Shown one piece after another: positions 19,720 to 28,413 of a stretch of 64,000 bases of DNA. The notes beneath the pieces are model-generated. The model searched no databases and had not been told where the DNA came from. It saw only the letters and a list, made by a program, of their open reading frames with translations. How positions within the stretch are numbered: the stretch's first letter is position 1; each line of letters opens with the position of its first letter. Origin of the DNA: Chloroflexota bacterium (lineage in GTDB: Bacteria; Chloroflexota; UBA11872; VXNJ01); the NCBI GenBank assembly GCA_026707405.1, contig JAPOWW010000001.1:1-64000 (forward strand), in the 5' to 3' direction. The position numbers and the translations under genes were made by a program.

Positions 19720-20460
19720 ATGGGGCTTCAAGAAAGACCGCCGGTTGGAATCTGGTTGCAGGGAGACCCGGAGGAAGTCAAGGACTACCTTGAGCTAGGC
19801 ATCCACGGCATCGTGACCAATACGATCATCCTCGACGACCTGGTCGACAAGTACGGCCCCATGCTTGGATTGATCGAGCGCTACCTTGAGCTGCAAGACG
19901 ACGGCCCGGTGGTGGTCGAAATCGACGGGGACACGACGGAGGACATATTCCGGGTATCGAGAGTGTTCGGCCGTCTGTCGCCGCGCATTGTGATGAAGAT
20001 CCCATGCACGACCAAGGGGCTGCGCGCGGTGGCGCGGTTGAAGGCGGTCGGCCAGGACTCGATGGTGACCACGACATTCTCGGCCAGTCAGGCAGTGGCG
20101 GCGTCATGTGCAGGAGCCGAATACATCGCGCCGTTCGTCGGCCCGACCATCGATTCCGGAGCCGACGCGTTCAAGATCGTCGCCGACATCGCGCGCGTCA
20201 TTTCCGAGCGGCCCAACGGCCCGTACCTGCTGGGCGGGATAATTCGCAATGCCATCTCCGCCGACGTTGCGATTCGCGCGGGTTGCGACGGGATAGTAAT
20301 CTTCCCGCACACGTATGAGGAAATGCTGCTGCATCCCGGCACCGCCGAATGGAACGCGACGTTCAGGAACAAATGGGACAGCATGGAGGCGAAGGGCGCG
20401 CTGGTGGGTGTGCTGGACACGGCGGGCGCCGACGGCCACGCCGAAACGGTGGTTGTCTAA
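19720..20460 (+). CDS. Transaldolase/fructose-6-phosphate aldolase family protein
   Basis: A TIM-barrel enzyme of 246 residues, the length of the short transaldolase/FSA subfamily. The Schiff-base lysine is in IVMKIPCTTKG, with downstream TTFSASQAVAASCAGAEYIAPFVG matching the family barrel strands. It would transfer or cleave a dihydroxyacetone unit between sugar phosphates. ATG 19720 has GGAGGCGAG just upstream, whereas the listed start at 19660 is within a low-quality leader. The gene stands alone between an R2 repeat and a Vgb-like gene; no pentose-phosphate partner is nearby. Confidence 0.85.
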   Translation: MGLQERPPVGIWLQGDPEEVKDYLELGIHGIVTNTIILDDLVDKYGPMLGLIERYLELQDDGPVVVEIDGDTTEDIFRVSRVFGRLSPRIVMKIPCTTKGLRAVARLKAVGQDSMVTTTFSASQAVAASCAGAEYIAPFVGPTIDSGADAFKIVADIARVISERPNGPYLLGGIIRNAISADVAIRAGCDGIVIFPHTYEEMLLHPGTAEWNATFRNKWDSMEAKGALVGVLDTAGADGHAETVVV

Positions 20461-20626
20461 AACGCTCTGACTACGCGCTGTTCGTGAGTGTGTTTTGGGA
20501 GTTGTCTTAGTCTGCCGTCAGACTCGTCGGGCGGATACGGGACCTCTCATTGACAGTCGCGGGGTTGACGCCGCCATCCCCGGCTTCGTCGAGAACCCGC
20601 GTCGTGTGAATTGAAAGGCGTATAAG

Positions 20627-21289
20627 GTGACCGAGATCACAGACAGGTGGTTAACTCCCGGCCCGCATCCGAACGGGATACAGGCTGCCAAGGACGGGCT
20701 CTGGGTAATCGACCAGGCCGACAACCACCTGTACAAGCTGGCCTACGAGGACGGCTCAGTGCTCGCGCGAGTGCCCACGGAGACGGACCGGTCGAGCGGC
20801 GTTACCGAGGGCGGAGGCTACGTCTGGGTTGCCTCCACCTATACGGCCCGCATCTACAAGCTGAACCATGACGGCACGACCGTCGAGCACTACGACACTC
20901 CCGGCGCGGGAGTCGTCGAGTCCGGCGACCCGAACCATACCGTGGTGACGGGCGCTCACGGACTGGAATGGCTCGACGAGCGCAATATGTGGATCGCGGT
21001 GCCGCCGGCGAGACGGGTCTTTCTAGTCGATCCGAACACCATGGTATTGCGACGGTCGATTCCCACTCCGGGCGCCAGGCCGCACGGCATCTTCGTCGTG
21101 AACGGCGATCTATGGTGCGCCGACACGGCGATGCGCCAGATACATAAGCTGGACCCGATTACCGGCACGGTCAGAGCCGGGATTGACGTGCCGGATCCGG
21201 AGATCCACGGCATGACCTTGCACGATGGCAACATCTGGTTCTGCTGTGCGGAGACGCGCCGGGTGTGCACCATTCCGCTGCCTGTATAG
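20627..21289 (+). CDS. Vgb-like beta-propeller (virginiamycin B lyase-type)
   Basis: A 220-residue protein made of repeated propeller blades, each with a G-LW/VWV...I-KLD/NH pattern (GLWVIDQADNHLYKL, YVWVASTYTARIYKL, DLWCADTAMRQIHKL, NIWFCCAETRRV). It resembles the NHL/Vgb streptogramin lyase superfamily but is shorter than the roughly 290-residue lyase. Most members of this group are uncharacterised sugar- or lactone-binding propellers, so antibiotic resistance should not be assumed. No signal peptide is seen. GTG 20627 has an AAAGG about eight bases upstream. Confidence 0.65.
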   Translation: MTEITDRWLTPGPHPNGIQAAKDGLWVIDQADNHLYKLAYEDGSVLARVPTETDRSSGVTEGGGYVWVASTYTARIYKLNHDGTTVEHYDTPGAGVVESGDPNHTVVTGAHGLEWLDERNMWIAVPPARRVFLVDPNTMVLRRSIPTPGARPHGIFVVNGDLWCADTAMRQIHKLDPITGTVRAGIDVPDPEIHGMTLHDGNIWFCCAETRRVCTIPLPV

Positions 21290-21384
21290 GCTCACGGAGG
21301 CGGGAGAGTCGGACGACGGGCCGGTGTACGGCCGCCGCGACTGATCGGCGGGCCTGGGAGCCGCGACGCGAATTCAGTGCGCGG

Positions 21385-22404
21385 CTACAAGCTCCATCGG
21401 ACGTCGCGGCCTATGACTCTTCCCAGGATTCTCGGTAGAAGGGCCGAGAGCTTGACGAGCGGAATCAAGACTCGTGGCAGAGTCGGGTGGCCGTGCTCGT
21501 CGCGGCGGCGGCGCTCTTCGATCCACAGGTCTTTCTGGAGCGGATAGGTGGCCGTGACCAGGAATGGCCGGACGAATTTGATCGCGACCCACGTTAACGA
21601 CGGGATCACTGTAAGCATCGTCGACTTGGGACCGCTGTCGAGGATCAGCAGCAGTCCGATGATGACCACGGCAAGCGGGACGGCGGTCGGAGCCGACGAG
21701 ACGATGAACACGCCGAACACCTTGGGGAAGTAACGGCCGCTGAGCCGCCAGGACTCGAGCGCGGCCAGCGTGCCGGGCATGTTTTCGTGTACGGCGAGGA
21801 ACGGGGCCAGCAGCGTGCGGCTGTGTATGTATAGCGCGACCAGGGCGATACCGAGAAACCAGAAGAAGTCGGCTACGGTCTGGCCGGTTGGGTCGAGCGG
21901 AGCGGATTCGCCCTGCCAGTTGAAGAGCAGGATGAGCGCGCCGACGGGGACCCAAAATATGACCGTGGTGTGGGCGTTGGTCCACAAGTAGCGGAGCAAC
22001 CAGGCGAGACCGCTCCGGATGGCCTCGACTACTCCGAGCCGTACTTTCGCGAATCCGGCGGCTACCGTGACCATGATGACGACCGGCGCGACGGAGGAGG
22101 AGACGGCGTTCAGGAAGAACAGGGCGACGGAGCCGCCGGGCGTTTCGCCCACTTCCAGCACGGTCAGGATCGCCGCCAGGGCGGCGGGAACGGAGAAGAT
22201 GGTGAGGAGTTGGACGTAGAGCCAGGGGTTGTCGCCCAGGACGGCAAGGCCCATTCGGAAGTAGTGCCGACCGGCTCGCCAGGCGGTTGTGGCCGCGGGG
22301 TTCGAGCCGCGGGACTTGGTGCGTCGAGGCTGCGGGCCGCCTGCCGACGAGTGGTCTGGATTCCCGCTTTCGCGGGAATGACGGATGGGACGGCGGTCAC
22401 TCAT
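21385..22404 (-). CDS. Polytopic membrane protein of unknown function
   Basis: A 339-residue protein with about five to six hydrophobic segments after residue 50 (LLTIFSVPAALAAILTVL, SSSVAPVVIMVTVAAGF, VIFWVPVGALILLF, FFWFLGIALVALYI, AVPLAVVIIGLLLIL) and a basic C-terminal tail. The layout resembles DUF624/YesL-type proteins but this is not certain. The first 20 residues (IRHSRESGNP) are encoded by an R1 repeat, and no ribosome site precedes ATG 22404. The true start may be ATG 22254 (MGLAVLGDNP) or the repeat may have been captured as coding leader. It is convergent with the Vgb-like gene. Confidence 0.65.
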   Translation of the reverse strand: MSDRRPIRHSRESGNPDHSSAGGPQPRRTKSRGSNPAATTAWRAGRHYFRMGLAVLGDNPWLYVQLLTIFSVPAALAAILTVLEVGETPGGSVALFFLNAVSSSVAPVVIMVTVAAGFAKVRLGVVEAIRSGLAWLLRYLWTNAHTTVIFWVPVGALILLFNWQGESAPLDPTGQTVADFFWFLGIALVALYIHSRTLLAPFLAVHENMPGTLAALESWRLSGRYFPKVFGVFIVSSAPTAVPLAVVIIGLLLILDSGPKSTMLTVIPSLTWVAIKFVRPFLVTATYPLQKDLWIEERRRRDEHGHPTLPRVLIPLVKLSALLPRILGRVIGRDVRWSL

Positions 22405-22617
22405 GGTGCGCCGCTAGACATCGAGTGGTCTGGATTCCCGCTTTCGCGGGAATGACGGATGGGACGTGTTGGAGTGGTGTGCGGGGCTTTGGGTTAGAGG
22501 GAGACCCTCACCCCTGCCCTCTCCCTTCAAGGGAGAGGGTGTGGATTCCCGCCCCGTATCGGGGTACAGGGCAGACGCTTCGACAAGCTCAGGGCGGGCA
22601 TTTCGCGGGAATGACGG
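22358..22617. repeat. Cluster of three R1 repeats with R2 and nested R4
   Basis: R1 hairpins at 22358-22384 (inside the membrane-protein frame), 22429-22460 and 22541-22617, with an R2 palindrome at 22504-22540. The last R1 has its arms spread apart by two inserts: a ccccgtatcggggtac-type hairpin and the R4 word cttcgacaagctcaggg. The gap 22405-22681 contains no gene. Confidence 0.75.
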
Positions 22618-22681
22618 GTACAGGGGACGGAGTTCATCGATATCGGACCTTGGGTTGCTCGTGCGTCCCCTGTAGTTGGGT

Positions 22682-23302
22682 CTACTCACGTGTGCCCCGC
22701 AAGCGGTCGGCGGCTGATTCGAATTCCTCGGGGTAGTTCACGTTCATAGACGATCGACCGCCTGGATCGATTACAGCGAATTCCTCCTCGGTCACGATAC
22801 GGAGGTCGATTAACGAGAAGAAAGACCGAACGCGCCTGTCGCCGGCATCCAGAACCTTTCGGATCGCGGCGGCGCAGTCCGTCTTGTAGATCGCGTGGAG
22901 CGTCTCGAAGCGTCCTTCGATCCGTGGAACGATGGCGTCGTGATCGTTCATCAGCGCAGCAAGACCTTCGATTGCCTGAGTATCGACAAACGGCATGTCG
23001 CATGCCACGACGAACACTCGTTCGTTGCTCGAATCCAGAAGCGCCGAGAGTATGCCTGCGAGCGGACCGGCTCCCGGGAATCGGTCGGCGACCCTCCTGG
23101 CGTCCACTCCGGCGCGCGCCGGACCGCCGACGACCAGCGTTTCGTCGCACACCGACTCGAGCGCGCGGTGTACCTGCTGGAGCATGGTCAGTCGCTCGCC
23201 TGAAGGCAAGGTCAGCACGAGCTCGGCCTTGTCCCGACCCATGCGCCTGCTGCGTCCGCCGGCCAGGATTGCGCCGGTAAGACGGTGTGTGGGCCTGTTC
23301 AT
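22682..23302 (-). CDS. mobA: Molybdenum cofactor guanylyltransferase
   Basis: A 206-residue nucleotidyltransferase with the MobA signature loop LAGGRSRRMGRDKAEL at the N-terminus and the Mg-binding VVACDMPFVD strand. It attaches GMP to molybdopterin to make the bis-MGD cofactor used by DMSO-reductase-family enzymes. ATG 23302 (MNRPTHRLTG) is preferred over the upstream in-frame start because it puts the nucleotide loop close to the N-terminus and has CGGAG six bases upstream. It is divergent from the formate dehydrogenase gene, which needs exactly this cofactor. Confidence 0.9.
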   Translation of the reverse strand: MNRPTHRLTGAILAGGRSRRMGRDKAELVLTLPSGERLTMLQQVHRALESVCDETLVVGGPARAGVDARRVADRFPGAGPLAGILSALLDSSNERVFVVACDMPFVDTQAIEGLAALMNDHDAIVPRIEGRFETLHAIYKTDCAAAIRKVLDAGDRRVRSFFSLIDLRIVTEEEFAVIDPGGRSSMNVNYPEEFESAADRLRGTRE

Positions 23303-23550
23303 GAATACTCCGTGGCGATGTTCAGCCGGTGGAGCGACACTTGCAGACGGCGCGGCCACTGCCGATTCTCATCTAGGCGCATCCGGCTCCGTCTCCAGTT
23401 CGAGTCCCTCTTTTAGTGCGTTCGACGATAATACTCATGAACCCGGTCGAGTTCGCGGAATGCGGACGGCGCAAGTGGGGGGTTAGTTAAGATTCGGTGT
23501 GTTTTGCTAATGCGGTCAACCTCTGAACAGAGAACTTCTATCGATCCCGA

Positions 23551-26349
23551 TTGAATGACGAACGATTCATAACGGTCTCGGTTGACGGCTCGGCGGTCAC
23601 CGTCAACGAGGGTGCAACAATTCTCGACGCGGCCCGGGCGGTCGGCGTGGACGTGCCCACGCTTTGCTATCACGCCGAAATCGACGCGTCGGCCAACTGC
23701 CGTCTGTGCACGGTGCAGGTGGATACTCGTACCAACGGCGAGTCTTCTCCGCTAGAAAAAGGCGCGGTCGAGCGCGGGGAGGGCAAACTACTGCCGGGCT
23801 GCCGCGCGCTGGCCGAAGAGGGGCAGCTCATCCACACTGGGACGCCTGACGTTGTAAGAACGCGTCAAGGAGTCCTGAGCCTACTGACGGCGGGCGTGGA
23901 TCTAAGCGACGCACCCGACCTGCGAGCGCTCGCATCCGAATATGAGATCGGCAACGGGCGGCTCATTTCGCGGGACCCGAAGCCGGTCCTGGTGGACAAT
24001 CCGTTCTACGTTCGCGACTACGACAAATGCGTGATGTGCTGGCGCTGCACCGACGTGTGCGGCGACGAAGTGCAGCATACGTTCGCGATCGAGCCTGCCG
24101 GGCGCGGGTTCGAATCGATCATCGGCACGATCAACAACGCCGGGATGAAGGACACGACGTGTGTGTTCTGCGGCAATTGTGTGGGCGTATGTCCCACGGG
24201 CGCGCTGAAACCGAAGATCTTGTGGGACCTCGAACAGAGTAATTCGCCGGTACTCGAGGCTGAGGAACAGGTTATTGAGACCGTGTGCTCGTTCTGCGGC
24301 GTCGGCTGCAACGTGGAGGCTCATGTTCGAGACGACACCATCACGCATGTAACGTCGCCTTCGGACAGCCTGGTGAACCAGGGATGGCTCTGTGTAAAGG
24401 GGCGTTACGGCTTCGACTATGTCGAATCCAAAGACCGCATCACGACCCCGCTGATAAAGCGAAACGGCAGATGGCACGAAGCGACCTGGGACGAGGCGCT
24501 GGATCTGACCTCCGAACGTCTCGTCTACCATCGGGACACACATGGACCCGACTCGCTCGGCGTCTACGCTTCCTCCAAGTGCACGAACGAGGACAACTAC
24601 TATCTACAGAAATTCGTGCGCGCCGTGCTGGCCACCAACAACATCGACAACTGCACCCGCCTTTGCCATTCGTCGTCGGTGGCGGCGCTAGGCATGACAA
24701 TCGGGACGGGCGCGTTTACGAATTCACTCGATGAAATCGCAGAAAACGACGTTATCTACGTGACCGGCTCGAATACCACCGAGACTCACCCGATAACCGC
24801 GCTGAAGATGAAAAAGGCGATAAGGAACGGCGCCAAGCTCATAGTCGCCGATCCCAGGCGCATAGAGCTCACCGAGTTTGCGGACGTGCATCTGCAGTTC
24901 CGGACAGGGACGGACGTGCCGCTGTACAACGCACTGCTTCACTGCATCATTCGGGACGAGACCTATGACCGCGAATATGTTGAAAACAGGGTCAAGGGTT
25001 TCGAGAACATCGCCGAGGTCGTTGCTCATTACACGCCGGAGTACGCGGAGTCGATTACCGGCACGCCGGCCGCGACGATAGAGGAAGCGGCCCGGATAAT
25101 CGGCGAGGCGGGCAAGACGGCGTTCTATTGGGGACTTGGAATCAGCGAGCACACACATGGCACCGAGGCGTGCCTGACGCTGATAAACCTGGCGTTAGCA
25201 ACTGGGAACGTCGGACGGCGCGGTACCGGGCTGAATCCGCTGCGCGGGCAGAACAACGTTCAAGGGACGAGCGACGTGGGCGCGATCCCGATGTATTTCA
25301 GCGATTACAGGTCGGTTGAATCGCCGGAATATATCGAATTGTTTGAACAGGCGTGGGGCGTGTCGCTGCCGCGCAAAGAGGGGTTGACCACGGTTGAAAT
25401 CGCCGACGCAGTCGGCTCAGGCGATATCAAGGCCTTATTCGTGATGGGGGAAAACCCCCTGATGTCGGACCCCGATCTCAACCACGTGCTCAAGGCGTTC
25501 AAGGATATTGACTTCCTCGTCGTCCAAGACATCTTCATGACCGAGACGGCTGAATTCGCGGACGTATTCCTTCCGGCGTCGTCGTGGGCTGAAAAAGAGG
25601 GTACTTACACCAACACCGACCGCCGGGTCCAGCGCGTTCGGAAGCTCCGCGAGCTACCGGGTGAGGCGCGGGAGGACTGGGAAATCATCCACGACCTGGC
25701 GGGCCGGATGGGTTACGACATGGGGTGCTCCAGCCCGGCGGAGATCTTCGACGAGATTGCCCGTCTGACGCCCTCGCACGCGGGACTGAGTTTCGAACGA
25801 TTGGACCGGGAGGGCGGCATTCGCTGGCCGTGTCCGACGCCGGACCATCCCGGCGAGCTATGGCTCTTCGGCGACCGGTTCCCGACCGATGACGGCAAGG
25901 CGACCATGCATCCGGTCGACTTTCGCGAATCCACGGAGATACCAGATGAGGAGTATCCGCTGATTTTCAACACCGGGAGAGTTCTCTATCACTGGCACGG
26001 GGGATCAATAACACGCACGGCGAAAGGCCTGGATGAAATCTATCCCGAGGCGCTGATCGAGATTTCGCCAGAAGATGCCGAGTCGCTAGAAATACAGAAG
26101 AGCGGCAAGGTGATGGTGGAGAGCCGGCGGGGGCGCATCGAGTGCCGGGCGTGGATTACGAAGCGGGTGCCGCCGGGCACGGTATACATGGGATGGCATT
26201 TCTACGAGTCGGCGGCGAATTTCTTGACGATAAACGCGCTGGATCCGATCTCGAAGATACCGGAGTACAAGATCTGTGCGTGCCGGGTCGTGCCGATTCA
26301 CGAAGATTCGGTGGTTTACTCGGATTCGCTGCGAGCGGCCCGCGCTTAG
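23551..26349 (+). CDS. fdhA: Formate dehydrogenase alpha subunit, Cys type
   Basis: A 932-residue Mo/W-bis-MGD oxidoreductase with a NuoG-like N-terminus. Visible in order: a [2Fe-2S] domain (C39, C50, C53, C84), two [4Fe-4S] ferredoxin motifs (CVMCWRCTDVC, CVFCGNCVGVC), the catalytic-domain cluster CSFCGVGC, the metal-ligand Cys in NCTRLCHSSSV (about residue 372, where selenoenzymes have U), and the C-terminal dinucleotide domain (NTGRVLYHWHGGS). It oxidises formate or reduces CO2. No NuoE/F-like subunits lie in the window, so the electron partner is unknown. An unusual low-complexity insert (ESSPLEKGAVERGEGK) splits the [2Fe-2S] cysteine spacing. The start is TTG with a weak ribosome site. 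Confidence 0.9.
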   Translation: MNDERFITVSVDGSAVTVNEGATILDAARAVGVDVPTLCYHAEIDASANCRLCTVQVDTRTNGESSPLEKGAVERGEGKLLPGCRALAEEGQLIHTGTPDVVRTRQGVLSLLTAGVDLSDAPDLRALASEYEIGNGRLISRDPKPVLVDNPFYVRDYDKCVMCWRCTDVCGDEVQHTFAIEPAGRGFESIIGTINNAGMKDTTCVFCGNCVGVCPTGALKPKILWDLEQSNSPVLEAEEQVIETVCSFCGVGCNVEAHVRDDTITHVTSPSDSLVNQGWLCVKGRYGFDYVESKDRITTPLIKRNGRWHEATWDEALDLTSERLVYHRDTHGPDSLGVYASSKCTNEDNYYLQKFVRAVLATNNIDNCTRLCHSSSVAALGMTIGTGAFTNSLDEIAENDVIYVTGSNTTETHPITALKMKKAIRNGAKLIVADPRRIELTEFADVHLQFRTGTDVPLYNALLHCIIRDETYDREYVENRVKGFENIAEVVAHYTPEYAESITGTPAATIEEAARIIGEAGKTAFYWGLGISEHTHGTEACLTLINLALATGNVGRRGTGLNPLRGQNNVQGTSDVGAIPMYFSDYRSVESPEYIELFEQAWGVSLPRKEGLTTVEIADAVGSGDIKALFVMGENPLMSDPDLNHVLKAFKDIDFLVVQDIFMTETAEFADVFLPASSWAEKEGTYTNTDRRVQRVRKLRELPGEAREDWEIIHDLAGRMGYDMGCSSPAEIFDEIARLTPSHAGLSFERLDREGGIRWPCPTPDHPGELWLFGDRFPTDDGKATMHPVDFRESTEIPDEEYPLIFNTGRVLYHWHGGSITRTAKGLDEIYPEALIEISPEDAESLEIQKSGKVMVESRRGRIECRAWITKRVPPGTVYMGWHFYESAANFLTINALDPISKIPEYKICACRVVPIHEDSVVYSDSLRAARA

Positions 26350-26364
26350 CTGAGCGGGGACTTC

Positions 26365-28221
26365 TCAGTTGCTCGCCACGACTTCGGGAACTACGGCAAG
26401 CTCGGCGAAGTCCTCCATTTCCAGATTGTGCAGGGTCGCTGCCGGAACCTGGCCGAGGCAGTCCCAGTTACGCATGGCGTAATAGGCGTCTAGCAGGGCG
26501 TCCGGGGGGAGCTCGTCGGCTTGGTCACCGGCCGGCTCGCGAAGCCGGGAGGGTAGCGCGTCGTGCTGAGGAGTGAGGCCTTCGCGGACGTTGAAGACGC
26601 GCCGGGCGGCCGCGGTGCGGGGGCCGATTCGACCAATCTTCCTGTAAGCGCCGCCATCGCCGTGGACCATCTTGACGATCTCGGCGCACTCCGACTCAAG
26701 GTCGTCGAATGCGGCTCGGAAGAACTTGCAAACACCGAGCGCGTCGAGCAGTGCCTGCCGGTCTTCCCGCGCGAGCGTCTGTTCGACTGCCGACTCGACC
26801 GTCTCAGGCTCTTGCTCGTCCCAGGGGGCCGGTTCCGTATCCATGCCAAGTCCGGCGCGGTTGTGACAGGCTCCTCTCGCTGATATGGCGAGACCCAGGC
26901 CGAGGTTCTGGTGCCGGCGCGGGTCGTAGCCGGGCATTTCTAGGCCCTTGACTTGCATAGACCACCCTTCGGAGCCTTCTCCAACCGCTTGCGCCGCCTT
27001 GAGACTGCCTTCGGCGAGGAGTGCTCCGACGCCCTGTCTTCTGGCGATCAGCTTGATGCATTCGAGCAGCGCCGAGGCGTCGCCGAACTCGAGAACCGGA
27101 TCGGTTTTCGGGTCGAGCTTTAGGACGCCACGCTGCGCTGATTCCATTGCCCAAGCGATTGTGGCGCCCGTGCTTACGGTATCCATTCCGTAGTCGTCGC
27201 AGAGCGCGGCGGCCTCGGCGATCACGTTCAGGTCGTCGATGTTGCACAGCGGACCGAGAGCGTAAACGGTCTGGTATTCGAGGCGGACCGCGCGCCCGTT
27301 TCGCTGTACATGGGGACGCTCGAACCGGTGCTCGCATTGGACGGGACATCCAACGCAGCCGTGGCGGAGCTTGTCGGAACGTTGCAGCAGGTCGTCGCCA
27401 AGCTCCTGGTAGTCCTCTCCAGCGTCGGTGGACTGGAAATTGGCCTGGGGCAAGGCGCCCTTACCGATCAGGTTGGCGAGGCTTCTAACGCTTCCGGACC
27501 ATCCGTACACCGCGACCTCAGGGCGCTTGAACCGATCGGCGAGGTCGCGGATATAGGAGACCAGGCCTTCTCGGTCGTCTGCGACCGTCCTACCGGATCC
27601 GCGGAGGGCGACGGCCTTCAAGTTCTTAGATCCAAGTACGGCTCCAAGTCCGGTACGCCCGGCTACGCGGCCCGTTTGATCGGACACGCTTGCATACCTG
27701 ACGAGGTTCTCGCCGGCCGGCCCGATCGACATGAACGAGAATCCGCGGTCGGGAATCTCGCGGCGCAGGCGTTCGATGGATTCGGAGATGTTCAGCCCCC
27801 AGACGGGGCCGGCGTCGCGCAGCTCAATCCGTTCGTCGTCAATCAGGAGCCAGGTCGGTTTGAGGGACTTGCCGGAGACCACGACAGCGGAGAATCCGGC
27901 TCGACGAAGCGCCTCGCCGGAGGGTCCCGAAAGCGTGCTCTCGCCGATCAGTCCCGTCTGCGGCGACTTGGCGGCGAGCGAGAGCCGGTCGGAGCCCGGG
28001 ACGGGCGCTCCCGTCAGCGCGCCCGGCGCCATTACCAGCAGGTTGTCGGAGGAGTACGGGTCGATGCCAGGCGTGAGTCTTTTGGTCAGGATGGCGGCGC
28101 ACAGAGCGGTACCGCCGAGAAAGCGGTCTATATCGCAGCGGGGCAGAGGTTCCGTTCGAATCGATCCGCTAGACAGGTCGACCGAAAGCAGCCTGTCTTG
28201 CCGGTCGCTTGAATCTCCCAA
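26365..28221 (-). CDS. Aldehyde:ferredoxin oxidoreductase family protein
   Basis: A tungsten (or molybdenum) bis-pterin enzyme of 618 residues, the usual AOR length. Family features are the N-terminal LLSVDLSSGSIRTEPL and FLGGTAL, the GRTGLGAVLGSKNLKAV pterin loop, and the [4Fe-4S] ligands CVGCPVQC (about residues 289-296) with the distal Cys in DALGVCKFF. It oxidises aldehydes to acids with ferredoxin, or runs the reverse reaction; the substrate is unknown. It ends tail-to-tail with the formate dehydrogenase, 15 bases apart. The start is a TTG without a clear ribosome site. An IS1595-type element sits about 130 bases upstream and may alter its promoter. Confidence 0.88.
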   Translation of the reverse strand: MGDSSDRQDRLLSVDLSSGSIRTEPLPRCDIDRFLGGTALCAAILTKRLTPGIDPYSSDNLLVMAPGALTGAPVPGSDRLSLAAKSPQTGLIGESTLSGPSGEALRRAGFSAVVVSGKSLKPTWLLIDDERIELRDAGPVWGLNISESIERLRREIPDRGFSFMSIGPAGENLVRYASVSDQTGRVAGRTGLGAVLGSKNLKAVALRGSGRTVADDREGLVSYIRDLADRFKRPEVAVYGWSGSVRSLANLIGKGALPQANFQSTDAGEDYQELGDDLLQRSDKLRHGCVGCPVQCEHRFERPHVQRNGRAVRLEYQTVYALGPLCNIDDLNVIAEAAALCDDYGMDTVSTGATIAWAMESAQRGVLKLDPKTDPVLEFGDASALLECIKLIARRQGVGALLAEGSLKAAQAVGEGSEGWSMQVKGLEMPGYDPRRHQNLGLGLAISARGACHNRAGLGMDTEPAPWDEQEPETVESAVEQTLAREDRQALLDALGVCKFFRAAFDDLESECAEIVKMVHGDGGAYRKIGRIGPRTAAARRVFNVREGLTPQHDALPSRLREPAGDQADELPPDALLDAYYAMRNWDCLGQVPAATLHNLEMEDFAELAVVPEVVASN

Positions 28222-28354
28222 ATTGTGACTTCGCTTGGCTCTCGATCGTGGCGCGCTTCGACGTCGATTTTAAATGGGGCCACGGGGTCGAGGCGAGACG
28301 GTAGTGGGGTGGTATAGGCAGTTTGCATGATCGGATTCCCTCGGCTTATGGAAA

Positions 28355-28380
28355 GGGACTTATATACAATAATGCCCAAC
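28355..28380 (+). repeat. Left terminal inverted repeat of IS
   Basis: A 26-base end beginning gggacttatatac and ending gcccaac, directly preceded by the target repeat TATGGAAA at 28347-28354. Confidence 0.9.
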
Positions 28381-28413
28381 AAATCGAGGTTTTAAGCAGG
28401 GAGGTGTAGTGAC

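Noticed and set aside
20627-21289. Virginiamycin B lyase as a resistance gene
   Set aside because: Only the propeller blade pattern is shared; the protein is shorter than Vgb and most relatives are not antibiotic lyases.
23380-23425. Possible tRNA T-loop (gttcgagtcc)
   Set aside because: The flanking bases do not pair as a T-stem, and no acceptor or anticodon arm could be built around it.
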